A DNA stretch of 43,688 nt from an uncultured Lachnospiraceae bacterium (GCA_947176965.1 CAMWSU010000015.1:1-43688), one strand, 5' to 3'. Counted from the first letter of the stretch, positions 8,738 through 17,734 are shown. The notes: generated from the letters alone by a model not told the origin. Numbers and translations: made by a program.

Positions 8738-9665
8738 CAGTCAGACTCCCGTTCTGCACGCACTGTTCCCGCCATTTATACAACCAGTTAAGCTGTCTAT
8801 CAAGAAATGCGTGATCCACACAATCAAGCCCGAATATCTCAATGATCGTGGCCTGCAATGCAAAATGGTACAGGGCGATCACATCATAAAAAGCCGCGAT
8901 CTCCGCCTCACCCATGCGGTGATATTTCAAATATTCCGGCAGAAAACGTTCATACACCCCTTTTGTTTTCTTATAACCGTCTTCCTCCAGTTCAAAAAAA
9001 TCCGTCATATTACAGATCAATGCCGGATCATATAACGAAATTCCTTCACACGAGGTATCAAAATCCAGTAAATAAAAACGCCCGTCCGGCGTTTTCAAAA
9101 TATTCCCCCGATACATATCTCCGTGACAATATCCATACGGCAGATCCTTCACCCGCTCCCACAGCGCTTCCCCGTAAGTAACAAACTCCTCCACTTTGCC
9201 GTATTGCTTGGCACGCATCTGTTCCACATATCGGTCAATATAATAATGCTTATCCCGCTTGACCAATTCACCGGGGTATTCCTGCATGACATGATGCAGT
9301 TTTCCCACAAAGGCACCGATACGTTCCGCATCCAATACCGGATTGACTTCCTCTCCTTCCACAAACTCATACACGACCAAAAAACAATTTCCTTGTGCAT
9401 CCTCTACCTGCACATAGGGAAGACCGCCCTTCGTCCGCATGATCTTCGGAACCGGGAAGTCATGCTCCTGCAGGAACATATGAATATCCAGTGACTTTGC
9501 AGATGTCTCATAAAATAACGGTTTGGTGATGCGCAGAAAATATTTTACGCCTTCGGCATAAGCGGCATAGGCCAAGCATCCGCTGTCCCGTAAAAATTCC
9601 AGTTTTTCAAAGTCATACGCATAATTCTCATTTAAGACTGCAAGCGTCTGTGTTTCATCCATCAT
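8730..9665 (-). CDS. Aminoglycoside-phosphotransferase-fold kinase
   Basis: About 311 aa from the ATG at 9665. A 318-aa frame from 9686 runs into the preceding gene. The catalytic loop is YCHGDMYRGNIL (HGD with the Asn four residues on), followed by the metal-binding YLLDFD. The N-lobe has CLAYAAYAEGVKYFLRITK. This is the APH/CotS/homoserine-kinase-II-like group, which transfers phosphate to small molecules. The resistance or metabolic substrate cannot be told. The start lies 1 nt past the stop of the GNAT gene, and its SD (AGGAAGGG) is inside that gene. The last codons touch the intron reverse-transcriptase relic, so the native C-terminus may have been altered. Confidence 0.8.
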   Translation of the reverse strand: MMDETQTLAVLNENYAYDFEKLEFLRDSGCLAYAAYAEGVKYFLRITKPLFYETSAKSLDIHMFLQEHDFPVPKIMRTKGGLPYVQVEDAQGNCFLVVYEFVEGEEVNPVLDAERIGAFVGKLHHVMQEYPGELVKRDKHYYIDRYVEQMRAKQYGKVEEFVTYGEALWERVKDLPYGYCHGDMYRGNILKTPDGRFYLLDFDTSCEGISLYDPALICNMTDFFELEEDGYKKTKGVYERFLPEYLKYHRMGEAEIAAFYDVIALYHFALQATIIEIFGLDCVDHAFLDRQLNWLYKWREQCVQNGSLTAP

Positions 9666-9666
9666 T

Positions 9667-10125
9667 TTATTGCATCCCTTCCTCATTTCTTACAATGAAC
9701 TTCATCCCGATTTGATTACCCACTATTTCACCGGTTTCACGGAATCCTATTGATGCATACAGATTTCGTGCAATATGATTTGTTGCGTAATATGCTGTAT
9801 AAACCTCTCTTACTTTAAAACGATCAATTAAATAATCAATGCCAAGTCTTAAGGCCTTTTTACCATATCCTTTATTCTGATATTTTTCATCAATCATCAA
9901 TTTCCATAAAGTATAATATTCCCCCACCTCATAATATCCCAGCATCATAAATCCAACCATTGTGCCGTCTGCATAAATAGCAAACGGAAAAGCCGTATCA
10001 TAATATATCCATGCCTGTGCCAACGAATGAACCGTTGATGAAACAAAGTTTTCCCGACCTTCGGCAACACGCAAGTTAAGACATTCTTCATAATTCTCTT
10101 TTGTAATTTCCCTTAACTCAACCAT
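9667..10125 (-). CDS. GNAT family N-acetyltransferase
   Basis: 152 aa with AAAGGAG before the ATG. The acetyl-CoA pyrophosphate loop is YQNKGYGKKALRLGIDYL (Q-x-x-G-x-G/K), preceded by the beta4 strand YTLWKLMIDEKY and followed by YATNHIARNLYASIGF. The substrate is unknown. It is transcribed with the phosphotransferase downstream (1-nt spacing). Confidence 0.88.
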   Translation of the reverse strand: MVELREITKENYEECLNLRVAEGRENFVSSTVHSLAQAWIYYDTAFPFAIYADGTMVGFMMLGYYEVGEYYTLWKLMIDEKYQNKGYGKKALRLGIDYLIDRFKVREVYTAYYATNHIARNLYASIGFRETGEIVGNQIGMKFIVRNEEGMQ

Positions 10126-10172
10126 CAGGATATCTCCTTTTTGTATGAATGAAAAAATTGGGCAGGCATTCC

Positions 10173-10913
10173 CTAACGCCCCTGCACCTTTTCCAGCGCG
10201 TCTATCATCTCATCCCAATCCGTTATGCGCAAATGTGCAAAGGGAATCTCATAGCCGTCATTCTGGCCTGCAAAAGGATTGGCCTCATCAGTCACGCCCT
10301 CATAAAGCACCGGGAAAATACCCGCGCCGTGCGCACCGTAGACGTCCGCCTCGATCAGATCCCCGCAGTACCAGACCTCATCGGCGGAAAGTCCCGCTTT
10401 ATTCAGCGCGATCTCAAACAACATCCTGTCCGGCTTTTTTACTATGTATTCGCAGGAAGCAATCACAAACTCAAACCGATTGCGCGGAAGCAGTCTGTCA
10501 AGCCGCTCCCTAAGTGCCCTGCCGGACCAGCAAAGATTGCTGATCACCCCCATCCGAATGTTGTTTTCATTCAGATAGTCGATCATCTTATCCGCCTTCG
10601 GCATGATGGCTCCCTCGGAAATTCCGTTCCAATTGAGGCGTTCCGCCTCCTTAAGCGAAACCGACAGCTCCACGCCCATATAGTCCAAGCAAAGTCTTAA
10701 AAAATCATCCTCGTTTATATCAATCTCGTTACGACACTTGCTAATCTTGGCAAATGTGTCAATAATGATCTTGTTAAATTCCTCGAAAGAAATATTTTTC
10801 GGATTTTTCGTAATACATTGATAGATTGCTCGATTTCCCCGTTCTACATCATGGTTATTTTCATAGAGCAGAGTGTGTCCGTAATCAAACAGGATCATCT
10901 TTGGTTTGTTCAT
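10173..10913 (-). CDS. HAD-superfamily hydrolase
   Basis: 246 aa from the ATG at 10913. The ATG at 10919 sits only 1 nt after AAGGAG, so the second is preferred. Motif I is KMILFDYGHTLLYE (D-x-Y-x-H-T), motif II is MGVISNLCWSG, the motif III Lys is in YIVKKPDRMLFEIAL, and motif IV is VWYCGDLIEADVYGAH. A helical cap lies between motifs I and II. As in the 3542-4186 protein, the second Asp of the phosphatase motif is Tyr. A shortened copy is found at 8343-8614. The substrate is unknown. Confidence 0.88.
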   Translation of the reverse strand: MNKPKMILFDYGHTLLYENNHDVERGNRAIYQCITKNPKNISFEEFNKIIIDTFAKISKCRNEIDINEDDFLRLCLDYMGVELSVSLKEAERLNWNGISEGAIMPKADKMIDYLNENNIRMGVISNLCWSGRALRERLDRLLPRNRFEFVIASCEYIVKKPDRMLFEIALNKAGLSADEVWYCGDLIEADVYGAHGAGIFPVLYEGVTDEANPFAGQNDGYEIPFAHLRITDWDEMIDALEKVQGR

Positions 10914-10990
10914 CCGCATTCTCCTTTTTGTAAAAATGATTGTTTTCTTCGTATATGCGGGAATAAAATTCCGTTCATCATCACACCGCG

Positions 10991-11464
10991 TCAGACGCCT
11001 TCCCGTAAATCAGAATCTAATTGCAATTTCAAGACGATCTCTTCATCGTTCCTATCGCCGTTCTCTTTGAAGCCGTATCTGTGGTATAGGCTAAGCGCCG
11101 TCATATTGCTTTCTTTTGTTGACAGGGTGATCTGATCGGCGCCATGCTCCTTAAAATACCGGATGATCTCCTTCAATGCCGCACTCCCGTATCCTTTTCC
11201 CTGCAGAGGCGCGTCAATCATGAATCTCCACAACCAGTATCGATCTGCCGGATCTTCGTTGTTCTCATCAAACGCAAACATCGTAAACCCGACCATCCTA
11301 TCATCGCACGCAATCGCAAACGGTCTTGCAACCTCTGCATTTTCCTCAGCTTCTTTCAACGAATCCGCGTTGCTTGCAATGTACTGGCTTTGATCCCTTG
11401 AAACCTGTAAGGACTCGCATTCCGCCCGATTGTGTTCATCGATTTTTCTTAGTGTGATTTTCAT
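10991..11464 (-). CDS. GNAT family N-acetyltransferase
   Basis: 157 aa from the ATG at 11464, with GGAGG 10 nt upstream. A 41-codon extension to 11587 is open but has no ribosome site and does not look like part of the fold. The acetyl-CoA site is DAPLQGKGYGSAALKEII, and the C-terminal strand is NMTALSLYHRYGFKENG. It resembles diamine/spermidine-type acetyltransferases in general form. The substrate is unknown. Confidence 0.87.
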   Translation of the reverse strand: MKITLRKIDEHNRAECESLQVSRDQSQYIASNADSLKEAEENAEVARPFAIACDDRMVGFTMFAFDENNEDPADRYWLWRFMIDAPLQGKGYGSAALKEIIRYFKEHGADQITLSTKESNMTALSLYHRYGFKENGDRNDEEIVLKLQLDSDLREGV

Positions 11465-11632
11465 GGCATCACTTCCTCCGCTTTTTTCTGCCGGTTTTGT
11501 CCGCCTATGCGCCGCATAAATTGAACCCATACCATTCATAAAACTTTCTAACTCTGCGATATGATATTTTGATACGTGTACCACCAACTTTTATTCATAC
11601 ACATTGCTGATTTCTTCTCGTTGACTCAACAG

Positions 11633-12328
11633 TTACCATAAATACGGCTTCCGAAAACATTCAATAGCCTCATCATTTCTCAATTCTCTTGTATACTCTT
11701 CTGGCTTAACCAAATAACTATCATATAATTTATCTAACGGGGCAAACAACGGCTGTTGCCAATAATGACCATTGCTATCCTGAAAGCCTAACACCATATC
11801 AGCACTTAAAAAGGGCGCAAGTATCCTTTCCTGATGATAACACAACTTTAACGTTACTGTCTCACCAACTCGTACTTTCCTATCATAGCAGTCTGAGTAA
11901 TTAATACATCCATTTGTAACGAATTCCTCCATATACATACTCGGAAAAATGCATGTATCCTTTTTATACATACTAATAACATTCAAAACAGATATATCTG
12001 TTTTTCCTACATTTTTCAGCGTATATATTACGCAAGACCATTCATCTTGGTTACAATCTTCTTTATGATATATTGCCGATACTGCACCCTCTAAATCTAT
12101 GCCGGCTATATGTGCCACAAACAAATCAATGTCGCACTTTTTCTTAATTCCGTATCCGGGACGTGAAATATAATCCTTGAATTCAATAATTGCCAATTCC
12201 GGACGTTTTTCAAAAACATCTTTCCGAGTCTTCTCACATTCCTTTTTATCCTTATGTTTTTCGAACACCAAGTTTATTAGTCCAGTTGCAAGAGAACCCA
12301 CAACGGCGCCCAAAATTGCTTCTACCAT
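11633..12328 (-). CDS. Hypothetical protein with N-terminal membrane anchor
   Basis: 231 aa with a strong GGAGGAAGG site before the ATG. The N-terminus (ILGAVVGSLATGLINLVFEK, residues 4-23) is a glycine-rich hydrophobic helix followed by a charged KHKDKKE stretch, so a single membrane segment with the rest in the cytoplasm is likely. The body is beta-rich, with several Cys residues, and contains CVIYTLKNVGKTDISVLNVI, a pattern seen in small beta-sandwich domains. I do not recognise a family. Neighbours are unrelated. Confidence 0.6.
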   Translation of the reverse strand: MVEAILGAVVGSLATGLINLVFEKHKDKKECEKTRKDVFEKRPELAIIEFKDYISRPGYGIKKKCDIDLFVAHIAGIDLEGAVSAIYHKEDCNQDEWSCVIYTLKNVGKTDISVLNVISMYKKDTCIFPSMYMEEFVTNGCINYSDCYDRKVRVGETVTLKLCYHQERILAPFLSADMVLGFQDSNGHYWQQPLFAPLDKLYDSYLVKPEEYTRELRNDEAIECFRKPYLW

Positions 12329-12456
12329 CCCCCTTCCTCCATTCTACACCAAGAAAAAACTTTTTACCAATTATACCTCTCCCCTTCTAAAATCACAATG
12401 ATTTCCACATCATAAGTGACAGAAGCAAACCCAACCGCCCACCATTGTTTCCCAGA

Positions 12457-12492
12457 ACAAAAAGAAGCCTCCCGTTTCCCGGAAAGCCTCTT
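12457..12492 (-). terminator. Rho-independent terminator of the serine hydrolase gene
   Basis: On the minus strand AAGAGGCTTTCCG (12480-12492) pairs with CGGGAGGCTTCTT (12462-12474), a 13-bp stem with G-U wobbles. It is followed by TTTG. It stands 20 nt downstream of the stop at 12513. Confidence 0.75.
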
Positions 12493-12512
12493 AAACACTG
12501 ATTACACGCGCA

Positions 12513-13520
12513 TTAATACAATTCTTTTCTTATCTTTCTCATTTCTTCCCAAACATTATCCCCGTAATTACTTACCAAAGCAGAAATGATTCCGTTATTC
12601 GGGTTATATTCCGAGATCAAGCTCACTCCCGGATCGCAGCCCTGCACATATGCAAAATCCCTGCCATCCGGATTCTCTATGATCCACACACCATACCCGT
12701 AATACCCCTCCTCCGGGTCAATGCCGTCCCCGCTCTGCTTACGCAGCATTTCCGATACCAGTTCCTTTGAAATAAGCTTCCCGTTTATCAAATTTGTCCA
12801 AAAAAGAACCATGTCCTTTACCGTGACAAACGCTCCGCCCGCCCCCGTACCTTTTGCGTCAACGGAATAGATATTGGTGCGGTAGTCATCTGTGTCAGCG
12901 CAATAAATGTAATGATTGGCACACCTGGACGGCAGCTTATCCAATTCAAAATAGCCTGTTGATTTCATCCCGCATACATCAAAAACATTCTCTTTCAGGT
13001 ATTCGTCAAAATGCATTCCCGTTACTTTTTCAATGATCATCGCAAGCAAAACAAAACCGGTATTATTATATTGAAATTTTCCGCCTTTCGGATACATCAT
13101 GGGCTTGTTGATGAACAGCGGTAGCAGATCGCTGTTATGCCGGATCTTATAATTCGGATAATCTGTCCACAGTTCCTCATATTCCTCCATCACGCTCTCA
13201 TCAAAATAATCGGGGACACCCGATGTATGCGTTAAAAGCTGCCTCACTGTAACGTCCTTATCAATCTCCCCAAATTCCATCGAAAGCAGCATGCCCAGCG
13301 TATCATCGAATTTGATTTTTTTCTTCTCTATCAGCTGCAAGATTCCGACTGCGACAAACACTTTGCCTGTGGATGCGCTTGCAAATCTGGTTTCAAGCGT
13401 ATTGGGAATTTCATTTGCCAGATCTGCAAATCCGTTTTCTTTTTCAAATAATACGTTCTCACCTTGAACGATGTAGATGTTTCCTCTAAAATTGCGGTCA
13501 ATCACCTTGTTTAAGTCCAT
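12513..13520 (-). CDS. Serine hydrolase of the beta-lactamase/class C penicillin-binding fold
   Basis: 335 aa. The nucleophile motif S50-T-G-K53 (in FASASTGKVF) and the second motif Y151-N-N153 (FQYNNTGFVL) are intact. The segment LLTHTSGVPDYFD is typical of beta-lactamase-related esterases and D-aminopeptidases. There is no signal peptide, so it is probably cytoplasmic and not a secreted lactamase. GGGAGG lies before the ATG and a terminator lies after the stop, so it is likely a single-gene unit. The substrate (ester, D-amino-acid peptide or other) is unknown. Confidence 0.88.
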   Translation of the reverse strand: MDLNKVIDRNFRGNIYIVQGENVLFEKENGFADLANEIPNTLETRFASASTGKVFVAVGILQLIEKKKIKFDDTLGMLLSMEFGEIDKDVTVRQLLTHTSGVPDYFDESVMEEYEELWTDYPNYKIRHNSDLLPLFINKPMMYPKGGKFQYNNTGFVLLAMIIEKVTGMHFDEYLKENVFDVCGMKSTGYFELDKLPSRCANHYIYCADTDDYRTNIYSVDAKGTGAGGAFVTVKDMVLFWTNLINGKLISKELVSEMLRKQSGDGIDPEEGYYGYGVWIIENPDGRDFAYVQGCDPGVSLISEYNPNNGIISALVSNYGDNVWEEMRKIRKELY

Positions 13521-13637
13521 ACAAATCCTCCCTGCTTATTCCTTCCGTGAATTTGGTTCCAAATGCAGCCGCTATAATATGAACATGCTCCTTGTATCAC
13601 TTGGCAAAGCCTGATTCATTTTCCGATCATTTTTCCC

Positions 13638-14399
13638 TTATTTTACTTCGAATTCTCTTTTTATTCCATCGGCAGACTGAAAAAACTCGTACATACCGAT
13701 TCCGGCTGCCAATGACAGATTCAGTGAATCTATTGTTTGTGCATGCGAGATCACTACGCTTTTGCCAATATGCAGATAACTTTCATCCAGCCCGCTTGCC
13801 TCGTTTCCGAAAATCAATGAAAACGCCTGATCCTCTGGATGTTCCAGTGTTCCAAGCCGATATGTTCCGTTTATCATAAACGGATAATTCTCCCGCTCGT
13901 TTCCGTATTCCTGAAAGTACTGATCAAAGCAGGAAAAATATTCAAATTTCATACGGAATACGGCTCCCATTGACGCTCTGACTACCTTCGGATGAAAAAT
14001 ATCAGCTGCCGGTTCGATCATCGCCAAGTTCGTGATACCGAAACCCACACAGCTTCTGATGATTGTCCCCAGATTGCCCGCATCACTCGGTTTTACCAAT
14101 ACCACGTGGTTCTTATAATGCTCCAGCTTGCATTGATATTTTCGAAAAACGCCGATCACAATGCAGTTCTCTTTATCGCGTACTTTTTCCACATGCCTGC
14201 CACTATATATGATTTTCACATCCGCCTTTTCGCATTCTCTCTTTAATTTCTTAAGAAGCTCTGCGTCCGCATCCTCATGCACCAAAATCATTTCTGCCGT
14301 TTCTGGCTTATTTTGCAACAGTTCAAATGTCGGAAAGGCTCCAAGGCTATAGGAAAAGGCATCCTTTTTTCTGTACTTTTTTATCTCGTTTACTGTCAT
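13638..14399 (-). CDS. TrmH/SpoU family RNA 2'-O-methyltransferase
   Basis: About 253 aa from the ATG at 14399 (GGAGAAAG upstream). An ATG at 14414 is also in frame. The SPOUT knot motifs are present in order: VKPSDAGNLGTIIRSCVGFG (motif 1, with N and R), IFGNEASGLDESYL (motif 2) and IDSLNLSLAAGIGMYEFF (motif 3). The N-terminal about 95 residues are a substrate-binding extension. It is predicted to methylate a ribose 2'-OH in tRNA or rRNA. The target nucleotide is not deducible. Confidence 0.88.
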   Translation of the reverse strand: MTVNEIKKYRKKDAFSYSLGAFPTFELLQNKPETAEMILVHEDADAELLKKLKRECEKADVKIIYSGRHVEKVRDKENCIVIGVFRKYQCKLEHYKNHVVLVKPSDAGNLGTIIRSCVGFGITNLAMIEPAADIFHPKVVRASMGAVFRMKFEYFSCFDQYFQEYGNERENYPFMINGTYRLGTLEHPEDQAFSLIFGNEASGLDESYLHIGKSVVISHAQTIDSLNLSLAAGIGMYEFFQSADGIKREFEVK

Positions 14400-14649
14400 T
14401 GGCTTTCTCCACATCTATGATCTTAATACGATCTGTGATCGTGTAACATACCCTGGCGCCAAGTAAACTATATAATACATAAAGGATGATATCGAGTTGT
14501 CAAAATAACTATAGTCATTTTAGACAATCCCATTTCATTTCTTTGAGAGTCACAATGCGATTTTTCCGGGTTTGCGTAATTTCACAACCCAGATAAACCG
14601 GAACCAAAATTTTGCCATTTTGCGCAAAAATTTGTTCTTAAGTGCCTAA
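14400..14649. other. Intergenic stretch without recognised gene
   Basis: About 250 nt between the methyltransferase gene start and the perfect hairpin at 14650. It contains short T-rich and GCGCAAAAATT-like runs but no convincing frame, RNA gene or promoter. Confidence 0.5.
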
Positions 14650-14710
14650 TAGGAATCAAAAATCTCCCGAAATCGCAGTTTGCAATGTTTCGGGAGATTT
14701 TTGATTCCTA
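14650..14710. terminator. Perfect 23-bp hairpin, bidirectional terminator-like
   Basis: TAGGAATCAAAAATCTCCCG plus AAA (14650-14672) is exactly complementary to 14688-14710, with a 15-nt loop. The TAG stop of the CD3324-family gene is the first base triplet of the stem on the minus strand. T-runs occur inside the arms rather than after them. Confidence 0.65.
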
Positions 14711-14971
14711 TTTTTTCTGATAAATAATTTTTTTGATCGTACTGCCGGATAGTCCGAATTCTTTCGCCAGCGCTTCAACCGGCATACCATCATAGAATAA
14801 TTCCCTGATCCGGCCATTTCTTTCGGAATAGAACTTTTTCGATCCACTGACCGCACCCCACTCCTGTTTTGATTCCGATTTGTGTATGTATAAAAGTTCC
14901 CCTCCGATATAACATTGAATCTCCCGCAATAACTCGGGAGGCAAAATTTCTGCTGCATTCTTGTATTTCAT
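14708..14971 (-). CDS. CD3324 family protein (small putative HTH protein)
   Basis: 87 aa, with AAGGAG before the ATG. The layout matches the CD3324 family of clostridial small proteins: MKYKNAAEILPPELLREIQ, then YIGGELLYIHK, a basic SGSKKFYSERN segment and a C-terminal helix-turn-helix GMPVEALAKEFGLSGSTIKK. The last part is a plausible DNA-binding helix-turn-helix related to Mor-type activators. The role is unknown. The stop codon forms the base of a perfect 23-bp hairpin. Confidence 0.82.
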   Translation of the reverse strand: MKYKNAAEILPPELLREIQCYIGGELLYIHKSESKQEWGAVSGSKKFYSERNGRIRELFYDGMPVEALAKEFGLSGSTIKKIIYQKK

Positions 14972-15006
14972 CTTTCCCGCTCCTTATCTATTCTAAAATA
15001 AACAAG

Positions 15007-15152
15007 TGCAGAAACAGCAGCTTATATAGTTTTCGTAGCCCACACAGATTCCTAAGGAAGCGTTAATTCAATCACGATTCCTTAGCGCCTTCGGCAGATT
15101 CTGCTTAGGAAACGCTTTCACCCGCGTTTCTCTATATAACTGCTATTCTGCA
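15007..15152. repeat. Palindromic intergenic element with long terminal inverted repeats
   Basis: The 23 nt at 15007-15029 (TGCAGAAACAGCAGC...) are nearly fully complementary to 15132-15152 (CTATATAACTGCTATTCTGC...), with one bulge and one mismatch. Inside, TTCCTAAG (15050-15057) pairs with CTTAGGAA (15104-15111). The 146-bp unit holds no frame. It could be a miniature inverted-repeat element or a structured RNA. No target-site duplication is evident. Confidence 0.6.
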
Positions 15153-15362
15153 TGGGCTGTAGATCCTAGTTTATGGCTAAATCCATATAAAATTGTTATC
15201 ATATGCACCACCTCTTTCTGTATTTCGCTTATAGGTATCTATTATTAATTTACCCGAAAATCTTCTGATACGCCAGTGGAAAAAATAAGTATAGCTATAT
15301 TGGAACATCATTCCAAAGGTGCTTTTTGAAACCTCCGGTTAAATAACTCAATGATTTATCCT
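15153..15362. other. Intergenic region, no gene seen
   Basis: Between the palindromic element and the promoter of the XRE gene. AT-rich, with no frame carrying a ribosome site. AGCCCA inside the element (15037-15042) could pair with TGGGCT at 15153-15158. Confidence 0.4.
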
Positions 15363-15391
15363 TTGACTTTCGCATGGCAAAATCATAAACT
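15363..15391 (+). promoter_or_regulatory. Sigma-A-type promoter of the XRE regulator gene
   Basis: TTGACT (15363-15368), a 17-nt spacer and TAAACT (15386-15391) precede the ATG at 15479, giving a leader of about 80 nt. Confidence 0.5.
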
Positions 15392-15478
15392 ATTTCTTGT
15401 CAGTACCGCCAAAAACGCCGCCGAAACACCCTATTCATAGTCAAGAGGTTATTTGAAACAGAAAGGAAGGGAATCGAC

Positions 15479-16414
15479 ATGGAATGTGTAAAATATCATG
15501 GCATTGCTATGGGCGGAAAAATATATTCCCTGCGCATGGCAAAACGAATGAGTCAGGAGCAGTTGGCTGCCGTACTTAGCATCAGTCCTGCAGCGATTTC
15601 TAAGTGGGAACGTAACTTGTCAAAACCAAGCATAGAAATTTTGTGGGCACTGGCAGATTTTTTTGAATGCAGCATTGATGAGTTAGTTGGCAGAACTTTG
15701 GTGCCGATGGAGCGGCTGGGAGATTATAATGAAAAAAAGTTTCGACTTTCCGTAATTGGTGAAGATTTGCAGAAATGCAGCGAAATCAGCAGGATGGAGG
15801 GACTGCTTGCCATGGAGTCTTACATTCCCAAGCTTAAAGGCGGGAGCAAATTTCTCGCTTTTGCAATTCCTTATATTCTAAATCTATATATGAAACAAAT
15901 GGAATCAGAAGCGGCATTCCGGCTTCTCGAAAATTACGTTTCCACTTTGCCGGATGCAGAGCGGCCGGAAGGTAATATGATCACAGCGGTGCTTCGATGC
16001 ATTTTTGCAGGAGAATCTCCCGAAATCCTACAAGAGCTGATCGCATCCTACATTGGCATTGATTACAGGGAGAAAAAAGGAAGCATGAGCGAGCTGCTGA
16101 AATATACCAGGCAGGAAATTTTGGACTGTTACAAAAATAAAAAATTATATTCGAACAATACAAATTTGTTGGAAGCCTTCGTACAGGTGGGGGATTTTGA
16201 GATCCAATCCATCTTACGTAACCTGGATGAGGCGACCCTGACAGCGGCACTGACAGGCGCATCGGGCAAAGTAGTACAGAGATTTCTTAAAAACCTTGCA
16301 GACCGGGTATTATACTTTATTCATGAAAATATGGAACACTGGAGCGGAACAGAAGAAGATATTCTCGTGGCTCAGAAAAAGATATTGGAATTAGGAAATA
16401 TCATTTCAGCCTAG
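15479..16414 (+). CDS. XRE family transcriptional regulator
   Basis: 311 aa, with AGGAAGGG before the ATG. Residues about 13-70 are a classic helix-turn-helix (MSQEQLAAVLSISPAAISKW, then PSIEILWALADFFECSIDEL). The long alpha-helical C-terminal region (about 90-311) has no recognised domain and may be a tetratricopeptide-like or dimerisation scaffold. The N-terminal about 12 residues, ahead of the first helix, are not typical. It stands alone on the plus strand, with minus-strand genes on both sides, so autoregulation is the simplest guess. Confidence 0.85.
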   Translation: MECVKYHGIAMGGKIYSLRMAKRMSQEQLAAVLSISPAAISKWERNLSKPSIEILWALADFFECSIDELVGRTLVPMERLGDYNEKKFRLSVIGEDLQKCSEISRMEGLLAMESYIPKLKGGSKFLAFAIPYILNLYMKQMESEAAFRLLENYVSTLPDAERPEGNMITAVLRCIFAGESPEILQELIASYIGIDYREKKGSMSELLKYTRQEILDCYKNKKLYSNNTNLLEAFVQVGDFEIQSILRNLDEATLTAALTGASGKVVQRFLKNLADRVLYFIHENMEHWSGTEEDILVAQKKILELGNIISA

Positions 16415-16498
16415 GCTCTTTGACGCGTACCTAATGCAGGTCAAACAAACTTTGTCCTGCCTTAAGGGCGGTTTGAATCTCAAGGCTTACGATTCTCC

Positions 16499-17014
16499 CT
16501 ACAGCTCGATATCAACCTGATATTCTTCATCAATGCTGATATATTTCACCCCATATCTGATGCACTTCTCCAGTATCGCGGCATTTTCTCTGTGCACCAT
16601 CTCCAATGTGCAGTCTTCATCATCCCCGCGGTCTTCAATCACACTCGCAAACTTCCGGATATCATCGAAATGATTCTCAATATAGCTGCGGGTCATGACC
16701 AGACAATAAAAGCGGATGTTGTCCGAATATTCCTTATCAAAATCTTTCGCCCATTCAAAGGGGATATAGCATCCTTCCACAATCAGATTTTGTTCGTTTT
16801 CAATGGCCGTCTTGATCATTTCGCGCACGATCGGCCATAAATACGCTGTCAACGCCCCATCGTCACTCACCGGCGTCAAGTTCGTATTGCCGCTACGGAT
16901 CAACCCCATTTTCAGATGATCGATGGAAAGATAGGGATATTGATATTTTTCTAGAAGTTTTTGTGCAAGCGCCGTCTTTCCCGTATGGGATGCGCCGGTA
17001 ATTAAAATGATCAT
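16499..17014 (-). CDS. P-loop ATPase / nucleotide- or small-molecule-kinase-like protein
   Basis: 171 aa, with GAAGGAAGG upstream. Walker A is ITGASHTGKTALAQKL (residues 5-20). A lid or substrate region includes YPYLSIDHLKMGLIRSG, and NLIVEGCYIPFEWAKDF is the second acidic strand, as in shikimate- or adenylate-kinase-like P-loop kinases. The phosphate acceptor is not identifiable. It lies 45 nt downstream of the GNAT gene at 17060-17668 and may be co-transcribed with it. Confidence 0.78.
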   Translation of the reverse strand: MIILITGASHTGKTALAQKLLEKYQYPYLSIDHLKMGLIRSGNTNLTPVSDDGALTAYLWPIVREMIKTAIENEQNLIVEGCYIPFEWAKDFDKEYSDNIRFYCLVMTRSYIENHFDDIRKFASVIEDRGDDEDCTLEMVHRENAAILEKCIRYGVKYISIDEEYQVDIEL

Positions 17015-17059
17015 TTTTTAACCTTCCTTCTTTTTTATGTACTGCAATGCCGATTTGTA

Positions 17060-17668
17060 TTACGGTTCCTGCGGCCTTTTCATTTTCTTTCTTGCGATAA
17101 TGCCACCGGGAACATCCACGATCTCAAACCCCTGCTCCATATACATGGAAGCGGAACCACCGCAATTATTTACTACAAATTCGCCCTTGGACGGATATCC
17201 CTCTACATAATCATATCCATTTTCTTGTGCATATTGACAGGCACACTCTAACAGTGCTTTCGCAACTCCCTTTCTGCGCATATCAGGAGCAACAATAAAA
17301 CACACGATCGCGAGTATTTTATCATTCTCATTCACATCTATCCAGCTATCCGGCTGATTTTCCCTGCTCAGCCGAAAATAATGATCTTTGGTATCCGCAT
17401 TGCAGAATCCGACGATCTGCTCCTCACAAAATGCTGCAAACCCATTCAATGTACCATTCCGAATCAGCTCTTTTGCATAATTCCGCTTGCGGTAAGGTCT
17501 TTCATTTTCCGGCATCAGACTGCGTTCCTGCTCGTGTTTGTCTGTCCAATGATGCCAGACACAATAGCATCCTTTTTCCGCACTCCCGTCAGAAAATGCT
17601 CTTTGATCAAAAAAAGTAAGATACTCGTCTGCCATATTGCTGTCAAGCTTTTTTACCTCGATGTTCAT
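17060..17668 (-). CDS. GNAT family N-acetyltransferase
   Basis: 202 aa. The core has ILAIVCFIVAPDMRRKGVAK (acetyl-CoA loop R-R-K-G-V-A), ALLECACQYAQENGYDYVEG and a C-terminal ASMYMEQGFEIV. The N-terminus (FFDQRAFSDGSAEKGCYCVW) is of the cysteine/tryptophan-bearing type found in one clostridial GNAT subgroup. A promoter of good quality is visible just upstream. The substrate is unknown. Confidence 0.85.
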   Translation of the reverse strand: MNIEVKKLDSNMADEYLTFFDQRAFSDGSAEKGCYCVWHHWTDKHEQERSLMPENERPYRKRNYAKELIRNGTLNGFAAFCEEQIVGFCNADTKDHYFRLSRENQPDSWIDVNENDKILAIVCFIVAPDMRRKGVAKALLECACQYAQENGYDYVEGYPSKGEFVVNNCGGSASMYMEQGFEIVDVPGGIIARKKMKRPQEP

Positions 17669-17705
17669 GATTGTTTGTCCCCTAAAATGGAATTTTTCTT
17701 CTCTG

Positions 17706-17734
17706 ATAATACCATTTTACCCTATGAGATACAA
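17706..17734 (-). promoter_or_regulatory. Promoter of the GNAT gene at 17060-17668
   Basis: On the minus strand TTGTAT (17729-17734), a 17-nt spacer ending in TGG and TATTAT (17706-17711) form a -35 plus extended -10 promoter 38 nt before the ATG. Confidence 0.65.

Noticed and set aside
11465-11587. N-terminal extension of the GNAT gene
   Set aside because: The frame is open but GGAGG sits before the ATG at 11464, and the extra 41 residues do not belong to the fold.
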